A stretch of DNA of 64,000 nucleotides from Halomonas halmophila (GCF_006540005.1 NZ_BJOC01000021.1:1-64000); one strand, 5' to 3'; counted from the first letter of the stretch, positions 1-9,018 are shown. A program made the numbers and translations. The notes: generated by a model not told the origin, from the letters alone.

Positions 1-27
1 AAAGCGGCGCCAGCCGCGTTCTTCCAA

Positions 28-39
28 CTTAAAGCTTAC
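28..39. repeat. CTTAAAGCTTAC repeat at 3' end of the ABC-F gene
   Basis: The 12-mer CTTAAAGCTTAC abuts the stop codon of the ABC-F gene and is followed by AGCTTA. The identical 12-mer recurs at 23607-23618, near a tandem array of the related heptamer CTGTAAG at 23494-23531. It belongs to a simple AGCTTAC-type repeat scattered between genes. No function is evident. Confidence 0.6.
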
Positions 40-42
40 AGC

Positions 43-1983
43 TTAACCCTTGAGCTCCGCTTCCATGGCTTCGAGGCTTTCTTCGGCGCTGAGCCATTGC
101 TGTTCGAGTTCCTCGAGACGAGTGGCGAGTTCGCCGCGACGCGCGAGCTGCTGGTTGAGTTCGTCCTTGCGGGCGTCGTCGGTGTAGAGCTCGGCGTCGC
201 CCAGGGCGGCTTCAACCTCATTCAGGTCGGCCTGGGTCTTTTCCATCTCTCGTTCGGCACGGTCGCGCTCGCGCTTGAGTGGTCGCAGCTTCTCGCGCAA
301 CTCAGCCGCAGCGCGACGCGAGGCCTTGCGGTCATCCCGGGGCTCGCCTTCTTCCTGCTGGCGTTCGGCCTTGTCGTGGCGGGCTTCGCGGCGCTGCTCC
401 TCGAGGCGTGACTTGAGCCAGGCGCGGTAATCATCGAGGTCGCCATCGAAGGGTGTGACGCGGTGGTCGGCGACCCGCCAGAACTCGTCCACCGTGGCGC
501 GCAGCAGGTGGCGGTCGTGGGAGACCACGATCACCGCGCCCTCGAAGCTGGCCAGTGCCTCGGTCAGGGCCTCGCGCATTTCCAGGTCGAGGTGGTTGGT
601 CGGCTCATCCAGCAACAGCAGGTTGGGCCGCTGCCAGGCCACCAGCGACAGCGCCAGGCGCGCCTTCTCGCCGCCCGAGAAGCGCGATACATCCTCGAAG
701 ACATCATCGCCCTGGAAGCCGAAGCCGCCCAGAAAACGCCGGATCTCGGCGTCCGCGACGGTCGGCGAGAGGCGCTGGACATGCTGGAAGGGCGTGGCCG
801 AGAGGTCCAGCCCCTCGAGCTGGTGCTGGGCGAAGTAGCCGACGGCCAGGTGTTCTCCCTCGACCCGTTCCCCATCCAGCAGCGAAAGTTCGGCGGTCAG
901 CGACTTGATCAGGGTCGACTTGCCGGCCCCGTTGGGACCCAGCAGGCCGATGCGCTGACCGGGCTGCAGCGCCAGGTTGACGTCCTCGAGCTGGCGATGC
1001 TCGCCGGTTGCACCGTGATAGCCCAGGACGGCGTCATTCAGTACCACCAGCGGCTGGGACACCTTGTCGGAACAGGGGATGCGGAAATGAAACGGCGAGT
1101 CGGCATGGGCCTCGGCGATATCGCCCATACGCTCGAGCATCTTCAGCCGGCTCTGGGCCTGGCGCGCCTTGCTGGCCTGGTAGCGAAAGCGTGCCACGAA
1201 ACGTTCGATTTCCGCCTTACGCGCCTGTTGCTTGGCGGCCTCGGCCTGCTGCAGGGCCAGTTTTTCGGCCCGGGTGCGCTCAAAGGTGGTGTAGTTGCCG
1301 CGATACAGCTCCAGCCGGCGGTGCTCGAAATGCACGATGTGATCGCAGACCGCATCGAGAAAATCGCGGTCGTGGGAAATCAGCAGCAGGGTGCCGGGAT
1401 AGCGCGTCAGCCATTGCTCCAGCCACAACAGGGCATCGAGATCCAGGTGGTTGGTTGGCTCATCGAGCAGCAGCACGTCCGATGGCGTAAAGAGGGTGCG
1501 CGCCAGGTTGACGCGCATGCGCCAGCCGCCCGAAAACGAGGCCAGCGGGCGCTCCAGGTCATCCTGGCCGAAGCCCAGCCCGACCAGCAGTTGGGCGGCC
1601 CGCGCCGGGGCGCTATAGCCGTTCAACGACTCGATGGTACCGTGCAGCTCGGCTTCGCGATGCGCTTCGCCACGCGCCTGGGCCGATTCCAGCGCGGCCT
1701 CGGCCTCCCGCAGGGCCTGGTCCCCATCCAGCACATACTCGATGATGCTGCGCTCCAGCGCTTGCACTTCCTGGGCCATGTGGGCGATGCGCTGGCCACC
1801 GCTCATTTCCAGCTCGCCGCGCTCTGGCGCCAGCTCCCCCAGCAGCAGCTTGAAAAGACTCGACTTGCCGGTGCCGTTAGCCCCGACGATCCCCACCTTG
1901 TGCCCCGCGTGCAGGGTCAGGTCGGCAGCGTCCAGCAGGCTCTGAGAGCCGCGTTGCAGGGATACTTGGCGCAGTGCGATCAT
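43..1983 (-). CDS. yheS: ABC-F family ATPase (YheS-like)
   Basis: Soluble duplicated ATPase of the ABC-F family, whose members act on ribosomes rather than in membrane transport. At 646 residues it has two complete nucleotide-binding domains: Walker A GANGTGKS near residues 34-41, signature FSGGW and [11 protein letters not shown], then a second Walker [10 protein letters not shown], signature FSGGEKAR and a second [11 protein letters not shown]. The linker is rich in Arg/Lys/Gln, and the last ~100 residues form a charged coiled coil as in YheS/Uup. No membrane segments. The ATG at 1983 is 50 bases from the divergent TIGR02444 gene, a pairing I recall from pseudomonads. The family is certain; YheS rather than Uup rests on length and start sequence. 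Its exact translation role is inferred. Confidence 0.9.
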   Translation of the reverse strand: MIALRQVSLQRGSQSLLDAADLTLHAGHKVGIVGANGTGKSSLFKLLLGELAPERGELEMSGGQRIAHMAQEVQALERSIIEYVLDGDQALREAEAALESAQARGEAHREAELHGTIESLNGYSAPARAAQLLVGLGFGQDDLERPLASFSGGWRMRVNLARTLFTPSDVLLLDEPTNHLDLDALLWLEQWLTRYPGTLLLISHDRDFLDAVCDHIVHFEHRRLELYRGNYTTFERTRAEKLALQQAEAAKQQARKAEIERFVARFRYQASKARQAQSRLKMLERMGDIAEAHADSPFHFRIPCSDKVSQPLVVLNDAVLGYHGATGEHRQLEDVNLALQPGQRIGLLGPNGAGKSTLIKSLTAELSLLDGERVEGEHLAVGYFAQHQLEGLDLSATPFQHVQRLSPTVADAEIRRFLGGFGFQGDDVFEDVSRFSGGEKARLALSLVAWQRPNLLLLDEPTNHLDLEMREALTEALASFEGAVIVVSHDRHLLRATVDEFWRVADHRVTPFDGDLDDYRAWLKSRLEEQRREARHDKAERQQEEGEPRDDRKASRRAAAELREKLRPLKRERDRAEREMEKTQADLNEVEAALGDAELYTDDARKDELNQQLARRGELATRLEELEQQWLSAEESLEAMEAELKG

Positions 1984-2035
1984 GCGGACTCCATTCGTCT
2001 GCGTGAGATCACCGCCCGTTGGCGGCCACCTTGTG

Positions 2036-2566
2036 ATGAGCGACGATTCTACCGAAAACGCCGCGCTCTTGCGGTCCCGACTACCCCGGGAGTCGCTCTG
2101 GGACTTCGCCCTGGCGCTCTATGCCCGGGATGGCGCCGAGAGCGCTTGCCTGACGCTGCAGGATGAGGCCGGCGTCGAGGTCACCGAACTGCTGTGGCGC
2201 TGCTGGCTGTATCGCCATGAACTGCAGGCCGGGCATATCCCGGCGTCGCTGCGCGAGTGGCAACGCACGGTCATCACGCCCCTGCGCCAATTGCGCCGTG
2301 ACCTCAAGCCAGAGGTCGAGGCGCGGCCGAGCGTATCGACGCTGCGTCAACGCATCAAGCAGGCCGAGCTGGATGCCGAGCAGGAATGCCTGCGGCGCCT
2401 GGAAAGCGCCAGCCGGGACGGCGCCATCGGCCTTTGCCCCTGCTCCCGGGCCACTCAGCCTCTGAAAAAAGTTCTACCTTTCGCCCACCAACTTCAGAAA
2501 AAATCACACTTTTTTGCCCTGGCCAGACTGGAAAGCCAGCTTGACCCTCCCAGACCCCCGCGCTAG
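2036..2566 (+). CDS. TIGR02444/DUF2390 family protein
   Basis: Cytoplasmic protein of about 176 residues without signal or membrane segments. The LWDFALALYARDG start and the central helical WLYRHELQAG segment resemble the TIGR02444 (DUF2390) family found beside YheS-type ATPases in gammaproteobacteria; its function is unknown. An in-frame ATG exists at 1982, but the ATG at 2036 starts the conserved part. The C-terminal ~35 residues, after the Arg/Glu-rich helix, are encoded by A-tract-rich DNA and look less conserved. The stop codon TAG overlaps the -10 box of a possible tea promoter. Family call moderately sure, role unknown. Confidence 0.75.
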   Translation: MSDDSTENAALLRSRLPRESLWDFALALYARDGAESACLTLQDEAGVEVTELLWRCWLYRHELQAGHIPASLREWQRTVITPLRQLRRDLKPEVEARPSVSTLRQRIKQAELDAEQECLRRLESASRDGAIGLCPCSRATQPLKKVLPFAHQLQKKSHFFALARLESQLDPPRPPR

Positions 2567-2569
2567 CCT
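2541..2569 (+). promoter_or_regulatory. Candidate sigma-70 promoter for teaABC(D)
   Basis: TTGACC at 2541-2546 and TAGCCT at 2564-2569 are separated by 17 bases, about 100 bases before teaA. The -10 box contains the stop codon of the preceding gene. Runs of A and T at about 2464-2515 could bend the DNA just upstream. The spacing and -35 box are good, the -10 is mediocre. The tea operon of H. elongata is osmoregulated, so further promoters may exist. Confidence 0.35.
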
Positions 2570-2669
2570 GAAAAAACACCGCGTATACGGCAACAAGACG
2601 ATACATTCGATTGTACGCCGGTCGATGAGTGACTGATTTTCCGGCAAAACCTGCAGAGGAATGACAAGA

Positions 2670-3776
2670 ATGAAGGCACACAAGCTGCTGACTACCGCGA
2701 GTATCGGGGCACTGATGCTCGGCATGTCCACCGCCGCCTATTCCGATAACTGGCGTTATGCCCACGAGGAATATGAAGGCGACGTCCAGGATGTCTTCGC
2801 ACAAGCTTTCAAGGGTTATGTCGAAGATAATTCCGACCATACCGTTCAGGTTTATCGCTTCGGCGAATTGGGCGAATCCGATGACATCATGTCGCAGACC
2901 CAGAGCGGCATCCTGCAGTTCGTCAACCAGTCGCCCGGTTTCACCGGCGCTCTAATCCCCACGGCACAGATTTTCTTCATCCCCTATCTGTTGCCGACCG
3001 ACATGGATACCGTTCTCGAATTCTTCGAAGAGAGCAAGGCCATCAACGAGATGTTTCCCAAGATCTATGCCAAGCATGGTCTGAAACTCCTCCAGATGTA
3101 TCCAGAAGGCGAAATGGTCGTGACGGCTGACGAGCCGATCACCTCTCCCGCGGATTTCGACAACAAGAAGATCCGCACCATGACCAACCCGCTGCTGGCC
3201 GAGACCTACTCTGCCTTCGGTGCCACTCCGACGCCGCTGCCCTGGGGTGAGGTCTATGGCGGCCTGCAGACCGGCATCATCGATGGCCAGGAAAACCCGA
3301 TCTTCTGGATCGAGTCCGGCGGTCTGTATGAGGTCTCCCCGCACCTGACCTTCACCAAGCATGGCTGGTTCACCACCGCCATGATGGCCAACCTGGACTT
3401 CTACAAAGGCCTGTCCGAGGAAGACCAGCAGCTGGTGCAGGAGGCTACCGACGCCGCCTACGATCACACCATGGAACACATCCAGGGTCTGGCTGAGGAA
3501 TCCCTTGCCAAGATCAAGAAAGCCTCCGATGAAGTGACCGTGACGCGCCTCAACGACGAACAGATCGAAGCCTTCAAGGAGCGCGCTCCACAGGTCGAGA
3601 AGAAGTTCATCGAGATGACCGGCGAAAAGGGCCAGGAGCTGCTCGACCAGTTCAAGGCCGACCTCGAGGCCGTGCAGTCGGACAGTGAAGGCAGCGGCTC
3701 CAGCGAATCCGATGCCAAGGCTTCCGATAGTGGGTCTGCCGAGGACAGCAGTGCCGAGACCAATCAGGAAAGCTGA
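2670..3776 (+). CDS. teaA: Ectoine/hydroxyectoine-binding periplasmic protein TeaA
   Basis: Periplasmic solute receptor of the TeaABC TRAP transporter, which recovers ectoine and hydroxyectoine leaking from the cell and takes them up at high salinity. It is a DctP-family protein with a cleavable signal peptide ending near TAAYS; mature DNWRYAHEEYEGDV and the LPWGEVYGGLQTGIIDGQENP stretch match what I remember of H. elongata TeaA. The Arg in KIRTM is the ligand-carboxylate Arg typical of DctP receptors. I chose the ATG at 2670 over 2661: AGAGGA at 2655-2660 is 9 bases away and the known protein starts with MK. About 27 extra C-terminal residues rich in Ser, Glu and Asp follow AVQSDSEG, where H. 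elongata TeaA ends as I recall it. Confidence 0.95.
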   Translation: MKAHKLLTTASIGALMLGMSTAAYSDNWRYAHEEYEGDVQDVFAQAFKGYVEDNSDHTVQVYRFGELGESDDIMSQTQSGILQFVNQSPGFTGALIPTAQIFFIPYLLPTDMDTVLEFFEESKAINEMFPKIYAKHGLKLLQMYPEGEMVVTADEPITSPADFDNKKIRTMTNPLLAETYSAFGATPTPLPWGEVYGGLQTGIIDGQENPIFWIESGGLYEVSPHLTFTKHGWFTTAMMANLDFYKGLSEEDQQLVQEATDAAYDHTMEHIQGLAEESLAKIKKASDEVTVTRLNDEQIEAFKERAPQVEKKFIEMTGEKGQELLDQFKADLEAVQSDSEGSGSSESDAKASDSGSAEDSSAETNQES

Positions 3777-3796
3777 TTCACTACTTGACCCGCATC

Positions 3797-3830
3797 ATTC
3801 GGGGGCAGCCTGGCTGCCCCCGAATTGTTT
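3797..3830 (+). terminator. Hairpin between teaA and teaB (attenuator)
   Basis: A perfect 12-bp stem (3797-3808 with 3814-3825) has loop CCTGG, followed by a weak T-rich stretch TGTTT. In TRAP and ABC operons, such a hairpin after the binding-protein gene commonly protects its mRNA or partly stops transcription, so the receptor outnumbers the membrane subunits. It probably does not fully terminate, since teaB follows on the same strand. Confidence 0.7.
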
Positions 3831-3951
3831 GCGATCCTTTCGGCCGGTACCAGCGTTCATCCAACGTTGATCGCTACGCCACGCTCAGTCGCTAGGATAG
3901 CCAGAGGGTCAACCCGATTTTCGCCATGTGTCTGCTTAGGGGAGCGCGGCC

Positions 3952-4533
3952 ATGACCGACGAAGAAGAAGCCGAAAAGCACTACCACTCCGGGCTGCCCG
4001 GTATCCTGGGCACCATTGATACACTGATCAGCAAGCTGGAAGCCATCATCCTCGCCATCGGCGTGCTGCTGATGGCCGTCAACACCATTGCCAATGTCGT
4101 CGGGCGCTTCGTCATCGGCGAGAGCCTGTTCTTCACCGGCGAGATCAACCGCATCCTGATCATCATGATCACCTTCGCGGGCATCGGCTATGCGGCACGA
4201 CACGGCCGCCACATCCGCATGTCGGCCATCTACGACGCCCTGCCGGTGGGCGGTCGGCGTGCCCTGATGGTAGCAATCGCGCTGTTCACGTCCATCGTGA
4301 TGTTCTTCCTGGCGTATTACGCGGTTCTTTACATTCTCACCCTTTACGATAGAGGCCGCGTCCTGCCGGCACTAGGGTTTCCGATCTTCATCATCTATGT
4401 CTGGGTGCCGCTGGGCTTCGTGATCACCGGTATTCAATACCTGTTCACCGCCATCAAGAACCTGACGTCACGTGATGTCTACCTGTCGACCTCGGTGGTC
4501 GACGGCTACAAGGATACGGAAACGGAAGTCTGA
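3952..4533 (+). CDS. teaB: Ectoine TRAP transporter small membrane subunit TeaB
   Basis: DctQ-type small permease subunit (193 residues) of the ectoine TRAP transporter in the inner membrane; it partners the large subunit TeaC. Four hydrophobic segments are visible, the first near LEAIILAIGVLLMAV, the second at INRILIIMITFAGIGYA, then LFTSIVMFFLAYYAV and IYVWVPLGFVI. The cytoplasmic AARHGRHIRM motif between segments two and three is typical of DctQ. The N-terminus is acidic (TDEEEAEKH). A purine-rich site TAGGGGAG at 3937-3944 precedes the ATG. teaC starts 31 bases after its stop, so the two are co-transcribed. Confidence 0.94.
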   Translation: MTDEEEAEKHYHSGLPGILGTIDTLISKLEAIILAIGVLLMAVNTIANVVGRFVIGESLFFTGEINRILIIMITFAGIGYAARHGRHIRMSAIYDALPVGGRRALMVAIALFTSIVMFFLAYYAVLYILTLYDRGRVLPALGFPIFIIYVWVPLGFVITGIQYLFTAIKNLTSRDVYLSTSVVDGYKDTETEV

Positions 4534-4564
4534 CGCAGGGCGCATCGCCCCGGGGGAATACACG

Positions 4565-5848
4565 ATGACGACAATAATGGTTACGACCATGATCGCCCTG
4601 CTACTGCTGGGCTTTCCCATGATGATTCCGCTGGCCACCGCAGCGATCATCGGCTTTATCATGATGTTCGGCGGGTTGGGTCAGATGGAAACGCTGATTC
4701 AGCAGTTGCTGGCCGGTATTCGGCCCGCCTCCCTGATTGCCGTGCCCATGTTCATTCTGGCCGCCGATATCATGACCCGGGGTCAGTCGGCCAACCGGCT
4801 GATCAACATGGTCATGGCCTTCATCGGTCATATCAAGGGCGGCCTGGCCGTCAGTACTGCGGCCTCCTGCACCCTGTTCGGTGCCGTGTCCGGCTCGACA
4901 CAGGCCACCGTGGTCGCTGTGGGTTCGCCCTTGCGCCCACGCATGCTCAAGGCCGGCTACTCGGACTCCTTCACCCTGGCACTGATCATCAACTCCAGTG
5001 ACATCGCCTTTTTGATTCCGCCGAGTATCGGCATGATCATCTACGGAATCGTGTCGGGCACGTCCATCGGCGAGCTGTTCATCGCCGGTATCGGCCCGGG
5101 CCTGATGATCCTGGCCATGTTTACCCTGTATGCCGTACTTTATGCCACCATCCGCGGCGTTCCGACCGAGGCAAAGTCAAGCTGGGGAGAGCGCTTCTCG
5201 GCGATTCGCTCGGCACTGTGGCCACTGGGCTTCCCGGTCATCATCATCGGTGGCATCTATGGGGGGGTCTTCAGCCCCACCGAGGCGGCGGCGGCCTGTG
5301 TGCTCTACGCCGTACTGCTCGAGTTCGTGGTCTTCCGTTCGCTGAAGCTGGGTGACATCTACGCCATCGCCAAGTCCACCGGCCTGATCACGGCCGTGGT
5401 CTTCATCCTGGTGGCCGTGGGCAACGGCTTTTCCTGGATCATTTCCTTCGCCCAGATCCCGCAGGCGATCCTCGAGGCCGTGGGTATCGGTGAAGCAGGC
5501 CCCACCGGCGTGCTGATCGCCATCTGCGTCGCCTTCTTCGTGGCCTGTATGTTCGTTGATCCGATCGTGGTCATCCTGGTGCTGACCCCGGTCTTCACCC
5601 CGGCCATCGAGGCCACCGGGCTCGACCCAGTACTGGTGGGTATCCTGATTACCCTGCAGGTGGCCATCGGTTCGGCAACGCCACCCTTCGGCTGCGACAT
5701 CTTCACGGCCATTGCCATCTTCAAGCGCCCCTATCTCGATGTGATCAAGGGCACCCCACCCTTTATCTTCATGCTGGTGCTTGCCGCAGTACTGCTGATC
5801 ATGTTCCCGCAGATCGCACTGTTCCTGCGTGACCTGGCCTTCAGGTAA
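4565..5848 (+). CDS. teaC: Ectoine TRAP transporter large membrane subunit TeaC
   Basis: DctM-type large permease subunit (427 residues, the usual size) forming the ion-coupled translocation path of TeaABC. It is hydrophobic throughout, with the family's alternating helices and conserved loops such as SGSTQATVVAVGSPLRP near residues 110-125, PPSIGMIIYGI, FSPTEAAAA and the ATPPFGCDIFTA segment near the C-terminus. The frame is open upstream into teaB, but the ATG at 4565 is preceded by GGGGGA at 4552-4557 and gives the family's N-terminus. The stop is 33 bases before teaD. Confidence 0.94.
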   Translation: MTTIMVTTMIALLLLGFPMMIPLATAAIIGFIMMFGGLGQMETLIQQLLAGIRPASLIAVPMFILAADIMTRGQSANRLINMVMAFIGHIKGGLAVSTAASCTLFGAVSGSTQATVVAVGSPLRPRMLKAGYSDSFTLALIINSSDIAFLIPPSIGMIIYGIVSGTSIGELFIAGIGPGLMILAMFTLYAVLYATIRGVPTEAKSSWGERFSAIRSALWPLGFPVIIIGGIYGGVFSPTEAAAACVLYAVLLEFVVFRSLKLGDIYAIAKSTGLITAVVFILVAVGNGFSWIISFAQIPQAILEAVGIGEAGPTGVLIAICVAFFVACMFVDPIVVILVLTPVFTPAIEATGLDPVLVGILITLQVAIGSATPPFGCDIFTAIAIFKRPYLDVIKGTPPFIFMLVLAAVLLIMFPQIALFLRDLAFR

Positions 5849-5881
5849 GCGCCTCGACCGGATCAAAGGAGTAAGGTGACA

Positions 5882-6325
5882 ATGTTCAATCGAATCATGG
5901 TGGCCGTGGATGGCTCCAAGGGCGCGGTCAAGGCACTGGAGAAGAGCGTGGCCTTGCAGCAATTGACCGGCGCGGAACTCTATGTACTGTGCGTGTTCAA
6001 GCACCACAGCCTGTTGGAGGCGTCGCTGTCGATGGTGCGCCCGGAGAAGCTGGACATTCCGGATGACGCCCTCAAGGACTACGCCACCGAAATCGCCGTA
6101 CATGCCAAGACGCGTGCCACCGAGCTGGGCGTGCCGGCCGACAAGATCCGAGCCTTCGTCAAGGGCGGGCGACCCTCGCGCACCATCGTACGCTTCGCCC
6201 GCAAGCGCGAGTGCGACCTGGTGGTGATCGGTGCCCAGGGCACCAATGGCGACAAGAGCCTCTTGCTGGGCAGCGTGGCCCAGCGTGTGGCAGGCTCCTC
6301 GCACTGCCCCGTGCTGGTCGTCTGA
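5882..6325 (+). CDS. teaD: Universal stress protein TeaD, regulator of ectoine uptake
   Basis: Cytoplasmic UspA-family ATP-binding protein of 147 residues. In H. elongata TeaD forms ATP-dependent oligomers and down-regulates uptake through TeaABC; deleting it raises ectoine uptake. The nucleotide-binding pattern G-x2-G-x9-G-S is present in [19 protein letters not shown] near the C-terminus, and the N-terminal [10 protein letters not shown] is the family's first strand and loop. AAAGGAG at 5865-5871 lies 10 bases from the ATG at 5882, a better start than the in-frame GTG at 5876 that leaves only four bases. It is the last gene of the tea unit. Confidence 0.94.
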   Translation: MFNRIMVAVDGSKGAVKALEKSVALQQLTGAELYVLCVFKHHSLLEASLSMVRPEKLDIPDDALKDYATEIAVHAKTRATELGVPADKIRAFVKGGRPSRTIVRFARKRECDLVVIGAQGTNGDKSLLLGSVAQRVAGSSHCPVLVV

Positions 6326-6458
6326 TCGTGTAGCGTTCCCGGTGGTATCGTCCCGTCGCCGGTCGAGTTGCGTGCTGCGGAACCCGACCGGCCCTGTTAG
6401 AGTCCCAAGAGTTCCATACACCATTGGCGCCCCCACGCGCCGGAGCACAAGGTTTTTC

Positions 6459-7226
6459 ATGAAGACACTGCTGACTTCCGCTTCGCTGGTCGCTCTGTTG
6501 AGCGCTGCCCCCTTTGCACTGGCGGCTCCCGAATCCGACCAGGAGCGTCTGGGCTACAGCCTTGGCGTTACCCTGGGCAAGAGCATCAAGCAGGACGTGT
6601 CCGATCTCGACATCGATGCCTTCACTCAGGCCATTCGTGATGTCTACTCGGACGGCGAACTGGCCATGACCGACAAGGAAATGTCCAAGACGCTGACCCA
6701 GTTCCAGAAGCAAGCCCAGAAGCAAAAGGCGGCCGAAGCCAAGAAGCGTGCCGAGGCCAACAAGGCTGAAGGCAAGGCCTATCTGCAAAAGAATGCCAAG
6801 AAGGACGGCGTCACGGAGACCGAGTCCGGCCTGCAATACCGCGAGATTGAATCCGGCGACGGCGCCTCGCCGAAGGCCGGGGACACTGTCAAGGTCAACT
6901 ACGAAGGCAGGCTGATCGACGGTACGGTCTTCGATAGCTCCTATAAACGTGGCGAGCCGGTCAGCTTCCGCGTAGGACAGGTCATCGAAGGTTGGCAGGA
7001 AGCCCTCAAGCTGATGAGCGTGGGCGACAAGTGGGAAATCGTGATTCCCTCCGACCTCGCCTATGGCGCCCGGGGCCAGGGCCCGATCGGGCCTCACGAA
7101 ACCTTGATCTTCGAGGTGGAGCTGCTCGATGTGACCCCGGCCGAGTCTTCCTCCGACGACAGCGACACGGCCGACGGCGCCTCGGAAGAGAGTGATAGCA
7201 GCGAGGGTGACAGCAGCGCCGAATAA
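6459..7226 (+). CDS. fkpA: Periplasmic FKBP-type peptidyl-prolyl isomerase (FkpA/Mip-like)
   Basis: Secreted peptidyl-prolyl cis-trans isomerase and folding helper. Signal peptide of about 22 residues ([16 protein letters not shown], cut after ALA); helical Lys/Ala/Glu-rich dimerisation domain to about residue 115; then an FKBP domain with [29 protein letters not shown] and LAYGARG, and the closing TLIFEVELL strand. Open frame extends upstream to 6231, but only the ATG at 6459 gives a signal peptide. After the FKBP domain comes a tail of about 27 residues made nearly entirely of Ser, Asp, Glu and Ala, reminiscent of the TeaA tail. A strong terminator follows. It is separate from teaD by 133 bases. 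Confidence 0.92.
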   Translation: MKTLLTSASLVALLSAAPFALAAPESDQERLGYSLGVTLGKSIKQDVSDLDIDAFTQAIRDVYSDGELAMTDKEMSKTLTQFQKQAQKQKAAEAKKRAEANKAEGKAYLQKNAKKDGVTETESGLQYREIESGDGASPKAGDTVKVNYEGRLIDGTVFDSSYKRGEPVSFRVGQVIEGWQEALKLMSVGDKWEIVIPSDLAYGARGQGPIGPHETLIFEVELLDVTPAESSSDDSDTADGASEESDSSEGDSSAE

Positions 7227-7251
7227 CCCTGCTCGGCAGCGCACCTCTCTG

Positions 7252-7282
7252 ACGGCCGGCTGATTCAGCCGGCCGTTTTTTT
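7252..7282 (+). terminator. Rho-independent terminator after fkpA
   Basis: Inverted repeat ACGGCCGGCTGA/TCAGCCGGCCGT (7252-7263 with 7265-7276) folds into a strong GC-rich hairpin with loop around GATTC, followed at once by seven T residues. It ends the fkpA transcript immediately before the convergent sco gene. Confidence 0.93.
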
Positions 7283-7291
7283 GTGGGCCGC

Positions 7292-7888
7292 CTATAGCGT
7301 ATCCAGCGTCCGATTCACTGCCGTCTCGAGCGGGCCGGGCGTCGGCGAGTGCAACACACGCTCGAGTATCGCGCCGCGGTGGTTCACCAGATAAAGCGAG
7401 GCCGTGTGATCCACCGTATAGCCCGCCCCGGAATCGGGCGCCTCGTGGCGTCGCCAGATCACATCATAGCGCTCGGCAATCGCCTCGAGCTGGTCAGGGC
7501 TGCCCCTGGCGCCGATGAAGGCCTCACCGAAGGCCGCCAGATAGGTCTCCAGCCGGGCCAGGGTATCGCGTTCGGGGTCGACGGAAATCATCACCGGCAC
7601 GACACGCTGACGCTGCTCCTCGGGCAGGTCCTGGCGCACCTGACGCACCACGGCCAGGCTCATCGGGCAGACATCCGGGCACCAGGTATAGCCGAAGAAG
7701 ATGATCGCCAGCTGATCGTCATCCAGTCGCGACAGCGTGAATTCCCCCTGGGTCGAGGGCAGCGAGATGGGGCCGCCCGGCGGCAGGTCACGCGCCGGGT
7801 TGGCCTGCTGCCACTGCTCGAAGGCCAGCCCGGCGCCCACCAGCAGCACCAGGCATGCGGATATCGCGTACCAGCGAAGCCGTCTCAT
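7292..7888 (-). CDS. SCO1/SenC-type copper chaperone
   Basis: Membrane-anchored periplasmic thioredoxin-fold protein (198 residues) that delivers copper to the CuA centre of cytochrome oxidase or acts as a thiol-disulfide exchanger. One N-terminal membrane anchor (YAISACLVLLVGAGLAF) precedes the Sco domain. The copper ligands are visible: CPDVC in FGYTWCPDVCPMSL and the distal His of TVDHTASLYL. I selected the ATG at 7888 because AGGAG sits 7 bases upstream and it begins just before the anchor; the open frame itself extends to 8026. It converges on fkpA. No oxidase gene is nearby, so the target is inferred from the family. Confidence 0.9.
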   Translation of the reverse strand: MRRLRWYAISACLVLLVGAGLAFEQWQQANPARDLPPGGPISLPSTQGEFTLSRLDDDQLAIIFFGYTWCPDVCPMSLAVVRQVRQDLPEEQRQRVVPVMISVDPERDTLARLETYLAAFGEAFIGARGSPDQLEAIAERYDVIWRRHEAPDSGAGYTVDHTASLYLVNHRGAILERVLHSPTPGPLETAVNRTLDTL

Positions 7889-8024
7889 CCAGATACTCCT
7901 GCAGCGAACCTCCGGCGGGTGCCGCATGCTGCCGAAGGTGAAGTCATGAGGTCGATAGTGGCAAGATAGTGGTTTGCCGAGTGCACAGCCAGACGCACTT
8001 CGACCCCAGCCGTAAGGAGATTGC

Positions 8025-8939
8025 ATGCAAGGCGTCGGCTCAGCCCTGGGACCGCTCTTTTTACTGATTCTGCTGGGCGCCCTGCTGGGGCGCCTCGATC
8101 AGCCGGGCGGTGACTTCTGGCCGCGCATGGAGCGGCTGATCTATTGCCTGCTGTTCCCGGCCATGCTGGTCGGCACCCTGGCCACCGCCGACATGCAGCA
8201 GGTGCCGGTGGGCCGTGTGGCCAGCGTGTTGCTGGGCGCCATGGGGCTGGTGGGAGCCGGGCTGTGGCTGGTCCGCCACTGGCTGGGGCTCGAGGCACCG
8301 GCTTTCACCTCAGCCTTCCAGGGCGCCCTGCGTTTCAACACCTATGTCGGTGTTGCGGGGGCCGCTGCCCTGCACGGCGAAGCCGGCGCCACGGTCGCGG
8401 CGGTGGCCGTGGCGCTGATGGTGCCGGTGGTCAATGTGCTCTGTGTCAGCAGCTTCATTGCCGCCGGTACCCTGGGGCGCGGCGGCCTGCGCCAGAGCCT
8501 GCTGGCACTGACCCGCAACCCGCTGATCCTGGCCTGCCTGTTGGGCATTGGCCTGAACCTGGGCGGCATCGGCCTGCCCGGCTGGAGCGCGGCGACCGTC
8601 GATCTGCTGGGGCGTGCTGCCCTGCCGCTGGGCCTGGTGGCCGTGGGGGTCGCGCTGAGACCCCGGGCGCTGCTGCGACTCGACCCGGGTATCTGGGCCG
8701 CCAACAGCGCCAAGCTGGTACTGATGCCGGCGATTGTCCTGGGCCTGGCGCTGTTGCTGGGCCTCGACCCGATCAGCCGGGATATCGTCCTGCTGTTCGC
8801 CGCCCTGCCCACGGCGACCTCGGCCTATATCCTGGCGCGCCAGCTGGGCGGCGATGCCGAGCTCATGGCCGCCCTGATCACCGGGCAGACCCTGCTGGCC
8901 ATGGTGTCGTTGCCGCTATGGCTGCGGTTGGTGGGCTGA
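8025..8939 (+). CDS. AEC family (auxin efflux carrier-like) permease
   Basis: Inner-membrane transporter of 304 residues, about ten hydrophobic segments, matching the AEC/PF03547 family. Visible family traits are FPAMLVGTLATAD in the first third, FNTYVGVAGAAALHG (the Asn/Tyr region at the half break) and ALPTATSAYILARQLGGD near the end. Members export or import organic anions or amino acids; no substrate can be read here. AAGGAG at 8014-8019 precedes the ATG. It is divergent from the sco gene by 136 bases and stands alone; no terminator was found, and the iron-box locus lies just downstream. Confidence 0.88.
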   Translation: MQGVGSALGPLFLLILLGALLGRLDQPGGDFWPRMERLIYCLLFPAMLVGTLATADMQQVPVGRVASVLLGAMGLVGAGLWLVRHWLGLEAPAFTSAFQGALRFNTYVGVAGAAALHGEAGATVAAVAVALMVPVVNVLCVSSFIAAGTLGRGGLRQSLLALTRNPLILACLLGIGLNLGGIGLPGWSAATVDLLGRAALPLGLVAVGVALRPRALLRLDPGIWAANSAKLVLMPAIVLGLALLLGLDPISRDIVLLFAALPTATSAYILARQLGGDAELMAALITGQTLLAMVSLPLWLRLVG

Positions 8940-8983
8940 CCGGACGCACGAATAAAAAGTAATAAAAAATATTCGCATTTGTG

Positions 8984-9013
8984 TTGACGAGGCAAATGAG
9001 AATGATTTACTCT
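8984..9013 (+). promoter_or_regulatory. Promoter overlapped by a Fur box
   Basis: TTGACG at 8984-8989 and TACTCT at 9008-9013 form a promoter with an 18-base spacer. The spacer holds GCAAATGAGAATGATTTAC (8992-9010), a close match to the Fur consensus (AATGAnAATnATT core). A/T-rich DNA at 8951-8980, directly before the -35, resembles an UP element and suggests strong transcription when not repressed. No protein gene with a ribosome site follows; instead a hairpin-rich transcript and a terminator do. Confidence 0.7.
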
Positions 9014-9018
9014 ACAAA

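Noticed and set aside
463..2166. 567-codon open frame on the plus strand
   Set aside because: It is antisense to the complete ABC-F gene, with Gln/Gly/His-rich composition typical of shadow frames in GC-rich DNA.
5177..6460. 427-codon minus-strand open frame
   Set aside because: Antisense to teaC and teaD, rich in His, Asp and Gln with no family trait or ribosome site.
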